Assembly (NCBI GenBank): GCA_031367405.1 | Contig: JANLPT010000361.1 | Coordinates: 1-64,000, forward strand | Reading direction: 5' to 3' | Origin: JALHNI01 sp031367405 | Lineage (GTDB): Bacteria > Acidobacteriota > Terriglobia > Bryobacterales > Bryobacteraceae | DNA length: 64,000 nt | Shown here: positions 32,332 to 40,058 of the stretch, in pieces | How the letters are laid out: every line of letters begins with the position of its first letter | Numbering within the stretch: position 1 is the stretch's first letter | Position numbers and translations under genes: made by a program | Notes under the pieces: generated by a model | Seen by the model: only the letters and a program-made list of their open reading frames with translations | Told to the model about the DNA's origin: nothing | Database searches by the model: none

Positions 32332-33036
32332 TCACTTGATGCGGGCGTAATAGGCTTCAGTCAACTCGATCAGGTTGCGCTCTTTGCGGCCGGCCTTCAG
32401 CCCGCGCAGCACGCCTTCGCGATCGGCCGGCTGCCGTTCATGCCCCAGCTTGAACTTCGCCTCCACCTGCTCAATCTTCATCTCGTAAGGCACAATGCCT
32501 TGCCGCATGCCCTTCAGATAGGCGTCGGTAAGTTTATTGAAGTCCCACGCCGTGCCACCGCCATAGCGGCTTTCGTTCTGCGCCACCAGCCGCTTCAGGT
32601 TGCGGGCGAAGGCCTCATCGCCGGTGATGCGCTGCGGACGTCCGGTGGCATGGACGACGGCGAAGTTCCAGGTAGGCACGGAGTTCGTGCCGCCATACCA
32701 GTTCGGCGAAATGTAGCCATGCGGCCCGTGAAACACCACCGTGCATTCGGTGCTGCCATCGAAGGCCTCATTCTGCGCGTTGCCCTTGGCGATATGCCAC
32801 CACAGCTTGCCCCAACCGTTCTCGTTACGGTCAAGCAGCGTGGGGACATTGGTCACGTGGACCCCGCCCTTGGCCGTGATCAACATGCCAAAGCTGTACT
32901 CGTCAATAAACTCGACGATGAATTTCCGGTCTGTCTCCAGCTGTTTCTGGGGAATATAAATAGTTTCTTCCGCGTCTGACTTGGCGGCGGCAGCGAGAAA
33001 GGGCATGGCCAGCAGAAGATCGCGGCGTTTGGACAT
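32332..33036 (-). CDS. PaiB-like FMN-binding protein with export signal
   Basis: A 234-aa protein of the PaiB/FMN-binding split-barrel family: IYIPQKQLETDRKFIVEFID, SFGMLITAKGGVHVTNVPTL, WWHIAKGNAQ, VVFHGPHGYISPNWY and VPTWNFAVVHATGRP. PaiB proteins are usually cytoplasmic. This one starts MSKRRDLLLAMPFLAAAA, a twin-Arg-like signal, which would put a flavoprotein in the periplasm. A cytoplasmic role with an unusual N-terminus cannot be excluded. It is likely co-transcribed with the hydrolase 13 bp downstream. Confidence 0.8.
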   Translation of the reverse strand: MSKRRDLLLAMPFLAAAAKSDAEETIYIPQKQLETDRKFIVEFIDEYSFGMLITAKGGVHVTNVPTLLDRNENGWGKLWWHIAKGNAQNEAFDGSTECTVVFHGPHGYISPNWYGGTNSVPTWNFAVVHATGRPQRITGDEAFARNLKRLVAQNESRYGGGTAWDFNKLTDAYLKGMRQGIVPYEMKIEQVEAKFKLGHERQPADREGVLRGLKAGRKERNLIELTEAYYARIK

Positions 33037-33065
33037 GCCCCTATCTTACTTGCTACCGGGAGCGC

Positions 33066-33854
33066 TTACTGGGCGGCGCTGAACTCGACGCTCGTCACCA
33101 CCCCCGGGTCGGCGCGTACCGCCACCAACTGTTTGGCGTTGATCTCCACAAAGCGATAAGTCGATGTGGCATAAGCCGTGACGGTGGTAATGTCGCCATC
33201 GGCGTTCTGCGAAGAAGTTTGCGACGGCGCTTGCAGTTGCAATGTGCCCGCACCATCGACGCCCGCCGTGTAAGTCCCGGCGATCTCATATTGCGCTTCC
33301 GGCCCGAAGTTCTTGCGAGTGGCCCGCCCGTGCGCCTGGCCGCCATCGAAATTCAAAGTAGTGAGCGAAACAAAGCTTTGGCCGGCGCTTTCCACGCTTG
33401 ATTCATTGAGGATAAATTGCCCTTTCAGCGGCGTGTTGGCCGGCGCAATTGCGATCATTTGCGCGTCGGAGACCACGCCCACGTCGGTGCGTATCGCATG
33501 CATGGCGTCACCGCTCCCCACGATTCGGTAGTTCATTGCCACCGGTACAGCGTCGCCGCCGGCATTCGCCGTCGAGTAAGTCAAGGCCAGGCTATTGTCT
33601 GCGCCGCGATAAGTGCCGTCGAGCGCCAAGTCTGCCGCCCCGGCTGAGCCCCGCAGAAACTCGCTGCCGCTGGCATGGCCTTGGGCATCGATACTGATCG
33701 TGCCGAGGGCCACAAACTCCTGCCCCGTGGAGAGTACGCCTCGTTCGACCAAAGCGAATTTTCCTTTTAAGGCCGATTGGGCGAAGAGCGAAGAAGTCGC
33801 GAGTGCCAGCGTCGTAAGTGCGAAAAGCGATTTGATGGTCATCATAAAGTTCAA
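33066..33854 (-). CDS. Secreted protein with two tandem 115-residue repeats
   Basis: A 262-aa protein with a signal peptide (MNFMMTIKSLFALTTLALAT). The rest is an internal duplication: LKGKFALVERGVLSTGQEFV starts copy 1 (about 29-140) and LKGQFILNESSVESAGQSFV starts copy 2 (about 143-258). Each copy ends with a strand pattern (AIRTDVGVVSDAQM / AVRADPGVVTSVEF). Composition suggests beta-sheet. No family recognised; function unknown. An AGAGGAA ribosome-binding site precedes the ATG. It sits upstream of the PaiB-like gene, 30 bp apart, on the same strand. Confidence 0.8.
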   Translation of the reverse strand: MNFMMTIKSLFALTTLALATSSLFAQSALKGKFALVERGVLSTGQEFVALGTISIDAQGHASGSEFLRGSAGAADLALDGTYRGADNSLALTYSTANAGGDAVPVAMNYRIVGSGDAMHAIRTDVGVVSDAQMIAIAPANTPLKGQFILNESSVESAGQSFVSLTTLNFDGGQAHGRATRKNFGPEAQYEIAGTYTAGVDGAGTLQLQAPSQTSSQNADGDITTVTAYATSTYRFVEINAKQLVAVRADPGVVTSVEFSAAQ

Positions 33855-34019
33855 TTCCTCTAGTTGTTATTCTCATCAGGCCTTGGCCTGGATAGAAGGA
33901 CGAACCCTTACGTCCGCGGCAAAGTCGCGTTAAGTTATCTGGAGAAATGTAAAGGCCAAGCGATGCCGCGATTGTGTAATTTAACAATTGATGATGACTG
34001 CTGATGATGAACTCACACT

Positions 34020-35465
34020 TTAGGCTACCGGTTTGGCCACTGAGATCGCGGCAGCGGAAACTGGAGTGGAAACGGGATTGGGAGAAACCTGAGCGCTCAA
34101 CCGCGCTAAGCCGGCATTGGACTCAATCAGTGCCTGCAGACAATCCGCATCGATGGCGTGCGGGGCGTCGCGGCGCATGATGGCGAAGACGTGGTCAACG
34201 GGCAATGCGTCGCGGTAAGGGCGTTGCGCGGACAAGGCATCGAAGATGTCGGCGACCACCAGGATGCGCGCCGGAAGCGACAGTTGCGCCGCTTTCATGT
34301 TCCGGAAATAGCCACTACCATCGAGCTTCTCGTGATGCGAGGCGGCAATCTCCGCTTGCCGTTGAAACCCCGGGATGCGCTGCAAGACATCGAGCGAATA
34401 GGCAGGATGCCGCCGGACGATTTCCCACTCCTCAGGGGTGAGTTTATCCGGCTTTTCGAGAATCGCGTTCGAGACGCTCAGCTTGCCAACATCGTGCAAC
34501 AAAGCGGCTTGACGCAGCTCACGCAAAGCGTCGCCATTGAGGCCCAGCCGCTGCCCGATGGCCTGGGCTGCGGCCGCCACCCCCAGCGAATGACGATAAG
34601 TAAAAGGACTCTTCGCGTCAACAATATCGGCAAATGTCAGGCAAATGTCGTCCAGCACCTGCGCGCCCAGCAGACGCCGATCGCGCTGCGGGTCGAGCGC
34701 CGCCACCCAGTCACCCGAGAGATTCAGCTGGTGGAAGAGTTCACCGCGATCATTCAGCGCCACAGCGGCGCGCACGAGATTTGGGTCGAACCAGCGGCCA
34801 CTGCGTTCACGGGCCATGGCCATGGCGGCGGCGACCGTGCGTTTCGTGAAGAAGATTTCGAGGTTCTGCGCCAGATTGAGAATGCGGGCCATCAGCGGGA
34901 TGGCTTCGCCTCGCAAACGGTCCGGATAGCCGAGGCCATTCCAGTGCTCATCCAAGGCGTAAATCGCCTGGGCCGTGGTGTCGGTGAGTCCCAGACGCCG
35001 GGCGATACCGGCCCCCCGTTCGCAGCGGATCTGGATCATGGCGTGGGCATTCGGCTGGCTGTTCTTCGCCAACTGGAAGAGGCCGCGAACGCGTTCGAGG
35101 AAAGGTGCGCCCTTGTTAACATGGGTCAGGGCGTAGCGCAAAGTCTCCCAGCCAACCTTCGTCCAATCGGTTGTTTTCACATCGCGCTTGGCCGCGATCT
35201 CGTCGCCGCCCATGATCTGGTACATCCGTGAAGCGTTGCTGCTACAGCCAGCGTCCTTCAGCAACAGAGCGTAGTAGAGGTCGGCGCGCCCTGCTTCGTC
35301 GAGGCCGATTTCTCGCGCGATGCGCATCCCCAGCACGCAGGTACGAGCCGCATGACCGGTCGGCTGGCCTTCACTCGTCAGGTCAAGGGCGTAGGAAAGC
35401 GCTGCAATGACATCGCCCACGCGAGGCGGCCTTTGGCTACCTTCCGGTCCAATTTTCTCCCTCAC
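34020..35465 (-). CDS. HD-GYP protein, tandem HD domains, likely c-di-GMP phosphodiesterase
   Basis: A 481-aa cytoplasmic protein (GTG start). An N-terminal HD-like region (about 30-200; LLLKDAGC replaces HD, and DEHWNGLGYPDRLRGEAI resembles a GYP loop) looks degenerate. A second HD-GYP domain (about 275-440) is nearly complete: HSLGVA, LLHDVGKLSVSNAILEKP, RRHPAYS, HHEKLDGSGYF and DIFDAL. The GYP signature is GYF, a change of the proline. It probably degrades cyclic di-GMP, as HD-GYP proteins do, with the first domain acting as sensor; activity is inference. Confidence 0.85.
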   Translation of the reverse strand: MREKIGPEGSQRPPRVGDVIAALSYALDLTSEGQPTGHAARTCVLGMRIAREIGLDEAGRADLYYALLLKDAGCSSNASRMYQIMGGDEIAAKRDVKTTDWTKVGWETLRYALTHVNKGAPFLERVRGLFQLAKNSQPNAHAMIQIRCERGAGIARRLGLTDTTAQAIYALDEHWNGLGYPDRLRGEAIPLMARILNLAQNLEIFFTKRTVAAAMAMARERSGRWFDPNLVRAAVALNDRGELFHQLNLSGDWVAALDPQRDRRLLGAQVLDDICLTFADIVDAKSPFTYRHSLGVAAAAQAIGQRLGLNGDALRELRQAALLHDVGKLSVSNAILEKPDKLTPEEWEIVRRHPAYSLDVLQRIPGFQRQAEIAASHHEKLDGSGYFRNMKAAQLSLPARILVVADIFDALSAQRPYRDALPVDHVFAIMRRDAPHAIDADCLQALIESNAGLARLSAQVSPNPVSTPVSAAAISVAKPVA

Positions 35466-35625
35466 TCTGAGGTTATCGGCTGATTCGGGCTGAACCTGAA
35501 GGCACTGATCCCAAAGATGCGTCGCCCGCCACGAAAACTGCCGATTCTTTCTTACCCGCCTCAGCGGACCATCATTGGTTTCAACCAGATAGACTTTGGC
35601 CCGTTACATGCTTAGCTAAGCTCCT

Positions 35626-36414
35626 GTGAAAGAAGCCGCTCTTCCTGACAGTCCTCTGAAACCAGTCCTGGCGATGGTGGAATGGTTTGGCGAACTGGGG
35701 CAGTTCTGCATGCGCGTCTTCCAAGCCGCGATCACCCCCCCTTACGAGTTCCGCGAACTGCTGCGGCAATGCGACAGCATCGGCTCGAAGTCATTGCCAC
35801 TCGTCGCCTTAGCCGGGGCGGCCATTGGCGTCGTCCTTTCGCTGCAAACGCGCGATAGCCTCGTGCGGTTCGGTGCCAAATCCTTCCTGCCTGCGGTGGT
35901 AATCTTCTCCATCATCAAGGAAAGCGGCCCCATCATTACGGGTTTGGTCGCCAGTGGGCGCGTGGGCGCGGGCATCGGCGCTGAACTTGGAGCCATGAAA
36001 GTCACCGAGCAGATCGACGCGATGGAAGCTTCCGCTGTTGACCCGCACCGTTACCTCGCCGGCACCCGCGTCGTGGCCTGCATTCTGATGATGCCGCTGC
36101 TCACCGTTGTCGCCGATTTCAGCGGCATTGTGATGGGCTGGCTCTTCGCCAATCTCGCCGAACCCATTTCGCTGCGGCTCTTTCTCGAAACCGGATTGAA
36201 GGGCGTCCGCTTTAGCGACTATGTGCCGCCGGTGATGAAGACCATGGTCTTCGGCTTGATCATCGGCTTGATTTCTTCTTTCGAAGGAATGCGCACCCAC
36301 GGCGGCACCGCTGGCGTGGGCCAATCGACCACCAGCGCCGTGGTGCTGTCCTCGCTTTTCGTCATTCTGGCGGACGTCGTCTTGGTGCGGGCGATTCAGG
36401 TGATCTATGGCTGA
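35626..36414 (+). CDS. mlaE: MlaE-type lipid ABC transporter permease
   Basis: A 262-aa inner-membrane permease (GTG start) with the MlaE/DUF140 signature: LVALAGAAIGVVLSLQTRDS, the coupling segment SGRVGAGIGAELGAMKVTEQ, IDAMEASAVDPHRYL and GMRTHGGTAGVGQSTTSAVV. With MlaF and MlaD it moves phospholipids between inner and outer membrane. It overlaps mlaF by 8 bp. mlaC and mlaB are not present, which is common outside Proteobacteria. Confidence 0.92.
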   Translation: MKEAALPDSPLKPVLAMVEWFGELGQFCMRVFQAAITPPYEFRELLRQCDSIGSKSLPLVALAGAAIGVVLSLQTRDSLVRFGAKSFLPAVVIFSIIKESGPIITGLVASGRVGAGIGAELGAMKVTEQIDAMEASAVDPHRYLAGTRVVACILMMPLLTVVADFSGIVMGWLFANLAEPISLRLFLETGLKGVRFSDYVPPVMKTMVFGLIIGLISSFEGMRTHGGTAGVGQSTTSAVVLSSLFVILADVVLVRAIQVIYG

Positions 36415-37156
36415 AACCGCCGCGCTGCCGCCGATTTTTATTGAAGGGGTAAAAAAGTCGTTTGGCCAACAGGTGGTTCTGGACGGAGTGACGTTCCGCG
36501 TAGCCAAGGGCGAGACCCTGGCGGTGCTGGGCCGCAGTGGCTCAGGCAAAAGCGTACTGCTGCGGTTGATGATCGGTTTGCAGAAGCCGGACGCGGGCTC
36601 CGTTCGCATCGACGGCCAGGAGATCGCCACGCTCGACTCTGATTCCCTTGTGGCGATTCGCAAAAAGATGGGCTTCCTTTTCCAGCAATCCGCGCTCTAT
36701 GACTCGCTCACGGTGGGCGAAAACGTCGCCTTCCCGCTGGCCCGCCACACTCAACTTTCCGCCGCCGATTGCACCCTTAAGGCGCGTGATCTCTTGAAAT
36801 CCGTGGGCATGGAAAACGAGCTGGACAAGTTGCCATCCGACATCTCCGGCGGCATGCAGAAGCGCGTGGGCCTGGCCCGCGCCCTCGCGCTTGACCCCGA
36901 AATTCTCCTTTGCGACGAGCCCACCGCCGGGCTTGACCCCATCACCGCTTCCGAAATCGGCCGGCTCATCGTCGACATGCAGAAACAGCGCCAAGTTACC
37001 ACCATCGTCGTCACCCACGATCTGCGCGGCGCCAAACTCTTCGCCAACCGCCTGATGCTGATCAACGACGGCAAAACCGTCGCCGAAGGCGACTATGCCA
37101 GCTTCGAAAATAATCCCGATCCCTTTGTCTCACGCTTCTTCGAGGAGGCTAAATAA
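36407..37156 (+). CDS. mlaF: MlaF-type ABC transporter ATPase
   Basis: A 249-aa ATPase. Walker A GRSGSGKS, Q-loop FLFQQSALYDSLTVGENVAF, signature SGGMQKRV, Walker B ILLCDEPTAGLDP and the H-switch VTHDLRGAKL are all intact. It powers the MlaE permease. Its start lies inside the last 8 bp of mlaE, and mlaD starts 2 bp after its stop, giving a compact operon. Confidence 0.95.
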   Translation: MAETAALPPIFIEGVKKSFGQQVVLDGVTFRVAKGETLAVLGRSGSGKSVLLRLMIGLQKPDAGSVRIDGQEIATLDSDSLVAIRKKMGFLFQQSALYDSLTVGENVAFPLARHTQLSAADCTLKARDLLKSVGMENELDKLPSDISGGMQKRVGLARALALDPEILLCDEPTAGLDPITASEIGRLIVDMQKQRQVTTIVVTHDLRGAKLFANRLMLINDGKTVAEGDYASFENNPDPFVSRFFEEAK

Positions 37157-37158
37157 TT

Positions 37159-38232
37159 ATGAGCCGCAACCTCCGTCTCGGGCTCTTCATCATCCTGGCG
37201 CTGGCCTTATTCTCGGTCGGCATCTTTTGGATTGGTAAGAAACAGTTCCTCTTCCGTTCCACCTACCAGCTCTCCGCCGATTTCCCCAACGTCGCCGGGC
37301 TCATCGTCGGTTCCGTGGTCCGTGTCGGCGGCACCCAGCAAGGCACCGTCACCCACATCAATCTGCCCCCGCGTCCCGATCAAAATGTCCACGTGGTCAT
37401 GGACCTTACCGATGGCACTCGCCAAGTGGTCCGCCACGATTCCACGGCGTCCATCAGTTCCGAGGGCTTGGTGGGCGACAAATATGTCGAAGTCTCGTTT
37501 GGCTCCCCCGACTCGCCACCAGTAAAAGACGGCGAGCGCATCAAAGCTCTGCCTCCGCTCCAAATCTCTGACCTCATCGAGAAGACGAACGGTGTCCTCG
37601 ACACCGCCAGGAATTCTATGGACCATGTTGAGACCATGGCCGAGAACCTGAAGCTCATCACCGGCAAGATCAACGATGGTAAAGGTACGGCCGGCGCGCT
37701 AATCAATGACAAGAGTCTCTACAGCAACATGAACGCCGGCGTCAACGCCATGCAGGAAGATATGCAGGCTCTAAAGAAAAACTTCCTGCTGCGCGGCTTT
37801 TTTAAGGACCGCGGCTATGAGGATTCTACCGAACTCACCAAGAATCAAATCGCCCAACTTCCCTCGCAGCCGCCGATGATGAAATTCGTTTACGACGGGG
37901 AAGAGCTTTTTGACAAGCCGGCCACGGCAAAACTGAAGAAAGAGAAGTTACTCACTGAAGCCGGACGTTACCTCGAAAAGACACCCTTCAGCCTTGCCGT
38001 CATCGCCGCAGACACCGACATGAAGGGCGAAAGCGATAAAGACCGCATACTCACCCAGGCTCGCGCTACGGTAGCCCGCGCCTATCTGGCACGTAATTTT
38101 CGTATTGACGATAAGCGTTTGAAGACCATCGGATTGGGCAAGTCCAGCGAGGTAAGCAGCACCAGCCGCCTGCAGATTCTCGTCTTTGCGATCACCTCCG
38201 CCAAGCCGCCTGCGCTCGAGAAGCCTCGCTAA
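37159..38232 (+). CDS. mlaD: MlaD-type MCE protein with OmpA-like C-terminal domain
   Basis: A 357-aa protein anchored by one N-terminal helix (LGLFIILALALFSVGIFWIG). The MCE domain (about 35-120: VAGLIVGSVVRVGGTQQGTV, GLVGDKYVEVSFG) is followed by a helical stretch (120-230). The C-terminal region (about 245-350) looks like an OmpA-type peptidoglycan-binding fold: KKEKLLTEAGRYLEKTPFSL, DTDMKGESDKDR, LTQARATVARAYLARNF, KRLKTIGLGKSSE, with the Asp and Arg of the ligand site in place. MCE proteins form hexameric rings carrying lipid; an attached wall-binding domain would fix the ring to peptidoglycan. That role is inference. Confidence 0.88.
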   Translation: MSRNLRLGLFIILALALFSVGIFWIGKKQFLFRSTYQLSADFPNVAGLIVGSVVRVGGTQQGTVTHINLPPRPDQNVHVVMDLTDGTRQVVRHDSTASISSEGLVGDKYVEVSFGSPDSPPVKDGERIKALPPLQISDLIEKTNGVLDTARNSMDHVETMAENLKLITGKINDGKGTAGALINDKSLYSNMNAGVNAMQEDMQALKKNFLLRGFFKDRGYEDSTELTKNQIAQLPSQPPMMKFVYDGEELFDKPATAKLKKEKLLTEAGRYLEKTPFSLAVIAADTDMKGESDKDRILTQARATVARAYLARNFRIDDKRLKTIGLGKSSEVSSTSRLQILVFAITSAKPPALEKPR

Positions 38233-38500
38233 TCGGCACGCCTCTTCCAGATGGAGCGGCCCAGTAAGATTCCTGTCACCGTTCCCGCAACCAGGGCGTG
38301 AAAGGATTTTTGTCCACCAGAGTGGCGCAATCCTTCACGACGTCGCCGCTGGTGGTATCTCGAAGGAATTTCGCGCCGTCGGTCAGTCCGATGGCCGCCG
38401 ATAAGCCTGCCCTTCCAGCGCTTCCGCACCGGACCGCAGCCATTCCGTCCTCACAGCAATCGGATTGCCAAACGGACCATCGCCCGTAGGCAGACTTCAA
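38229..38500 (-). pseudogene. Possible frameshifted DUF883/ElaB-like membrane-anchored protein
   Basis: One reverse frame (38276-38500) reads AAIGLTDGAKFLRDTTSGDV and LVDKNPF, then leaves the pattern and stops. The next frame supplies HALVAGTVTGILLGRSIWKR, then RAD and a stop at 38229. Joined at about 38305 they give the C-terminal layout of DUF883/ElaB proteins: charged helix, a KNP turn, then a Gly-rich membrane helix and a basic tail. One inserted or lost base would explain the break. The end overlaps the mlaD stop convergently. The rest of 38233-38736 shows nothing else I can support. Confidence 0.35.
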
Positions 38501-38736
38501 CCAAATAAAATTAAAGGGCCTTTCCGTGCAGGTGCGCAGAAACCGGCTCGCGCGCGCGGTTTACCTGTTTCACCGGCAAAACGGAGCCGGTTTGGCCGCC
38601 GTCTGGCAAAAGAAAAATAGGCCAAAAGAAGAGGTTTTCAGGGGTCATGAGGCGGTAATCGATATAATGCCTCTTCGGGGCCGATTCCTCTTCTTGTATT
38701 TCACCAGGAAAACGCCAGCGGAAAGTGAGCTGATGC

Positions 38737-40053
38737 ATGGGTAAAAGTGGTTTCAACGCCTCTCAGCGCGAGGCGAGTGTACGCCAGAAGGCGGCGGGGT
38801 CGCTGGAGCGCTTTGAACGGTCGCGCCGAAGCTTGGCCGGGGGCGTCTCGAGCGGACTACGCCGCGCCGCCCGTCCTTTTCCTTTGTTCTTTCACCACGG
38901 CAGCGGGACGCAGTTGACTGATGTCGATGGCAACGTCTATACCGACTACACTCTGGCTTGGGGACCGTTGATTTTGGGCCATGCGCCGGCGGCGGTTAAC
39001 CAGGCCGTCATTGAGCATCTGGAACGCGGCCACACCTTCGGCGCGCAGCACGACCTGGAGTATGAAGTAGCCGAGTTAGTGCAGCAGTACGTGCCTTGCG
39101 CGGAACGCGTTTGCTTCGCCAATAGCGGCACGGAGATCGTGCAGTTAGCTCTGCGTTTGGCGCGCGCGCACACGGGCCGCCACAAGTATTTGAAGTTTGA
39201 GGGCCACTATCATGGCTGGGATGATAGCGTGCTGGTGAGTTACCATCCATCGGCCGGGCAGATTGCGGAGTTTGGCGATCAGCCAGTGCCGGTGGGCGCG
39301 GGGCAACGTCCTCATTCGGGAGCGGTGGTGGTGGAGTGGAACGACCGCGCCGCTGTCGAGGCCGCCTTCCGTCACCATGCCCTATCCGCCGTAATTTGCG
39401 AGCCCATTCTCTGTAACAGTGGCTGCATTCCGCCGGACCCCGGCTTCCTTGAGTTTCTGCGGACCATCACCGGGAAGGCAGGCGCGCTGCTCATATTCGA
39501 CGAAGTAATTACGGGCTTCCGCCTGGGGCTCGGCGGTGGGCAAGCGCACTTCGGCGTTACACCGGATCTGGCTACCTTCGCTAAGGCCGCTGGCGGGGGG
39601 CTGCCGTTCAGTCTGCTGGCCGGCCAGGCTGCGGTAATGGAGCACATTGCCAATGGCTCCGTGGTGCATGCCGGCACGTTGAACGGCAATCCGCTGGTGC
39701 TGGCCGCGGCTAAAGCAACCATTGAGGCGCTGGCGGCCAACGACGGTGAGGCGTACCGGACCATGTGGGCCTTGAGCAACCAGTTACGCGAAGGCCTTGA
39801 TGAGTTACTTACTCAGAAGGGCTATACCGTCGCCGTGAATGGCTTGGGCCCTGTATTCCAGCTGAGCTTTCAAGCGACAGCTCCCCGGACTTACCGGGAG
39901 ACATTGCTGGCCGACGCCAATCTCTATAGTGACTTTGCGCTAGCCCTGCTGGACGAAGGCGTCCTGGCATTGCCGGATGGGCGCTGGTATTTGTCGGCGG
40001 CCCATACCGCCGCAGACATTAGCCGCACGTTGGACATCGTCAGGGCGCTGTAA
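38737..40053 (+). CDS. Class III aminotransferase, glutamate-1-semialdehyde aminomutase-like
   Basis: A 438-aa PLP-dependent enzyme. Conserved parts: GVSSGLRRAARPFPLFF, TDYTLAWGPLILGHAP, cofactor phosphate motif NSGTEIVQLALRLAR, FEGHYHGWDD, IFDEVITGFRLG with the ring-binding Asp, and the Schiff-base Lys283 in TFAKAAGGGLPFSLLAG. It resembles HemL, but the 40-residue N-terminal extension and the operon with an M81 peptidase 5 bp downstream point to a catabolic aminotransferase or aminomutase rather than the haem enzyme. The substrate is unknown. Confidence 0.88.
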   Translation: MGKSGFNASQREASVRQKAAGSLERFERSRRSLAGGVSSGLRRAARPFPLFFHHGSGTQLTDVDGNVYTDYTLAWGPLILGHAPAAVNQAVIEHLERGHTFGAQHDLEYEVAELVQQYVPCAERVCFANSGTEIVQLALRLARAHTGRHKYLKFEGHYHGWDDSVLVSYHPSAGQIAEFGDQPVPVGAGQRPHSGAVVVEWNDRAAVEAAFRHHALSAVICEPILCNSGCIPPDPGFLEFLRTITGKAGALLIFDEVITGFRLGLGGGQAHFGVTPDLATFAKAAGGGLPFSLLAGQAAVMEHIANGSVVHAGTLNGNPLVLAAAKATIEALAANDGEAYRTMWALSNQLREGLDELLTQKGYTVAVNGLGPVFQLSFQATAPRTYRETLLADANLYSDFALALLDEGVLALPDGRWYLSAAHTAADISRTLDIVRAL

Positions 40054-40058
40054 TATTT

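Noticed and set aside
33855..34019. Hairpins CAGGCC-AA-GGCCTG and GGACG-CGTCC upstream of the duplicated secreted protein
   Set aside because: The loops are too small or the stems too short, and no known RNA class fits.
38511..38756. 81-codon reverse frame upstream of the aminotransferase
   Set aside because: It overlaps the aminotransferase start and has no recognisable feature.
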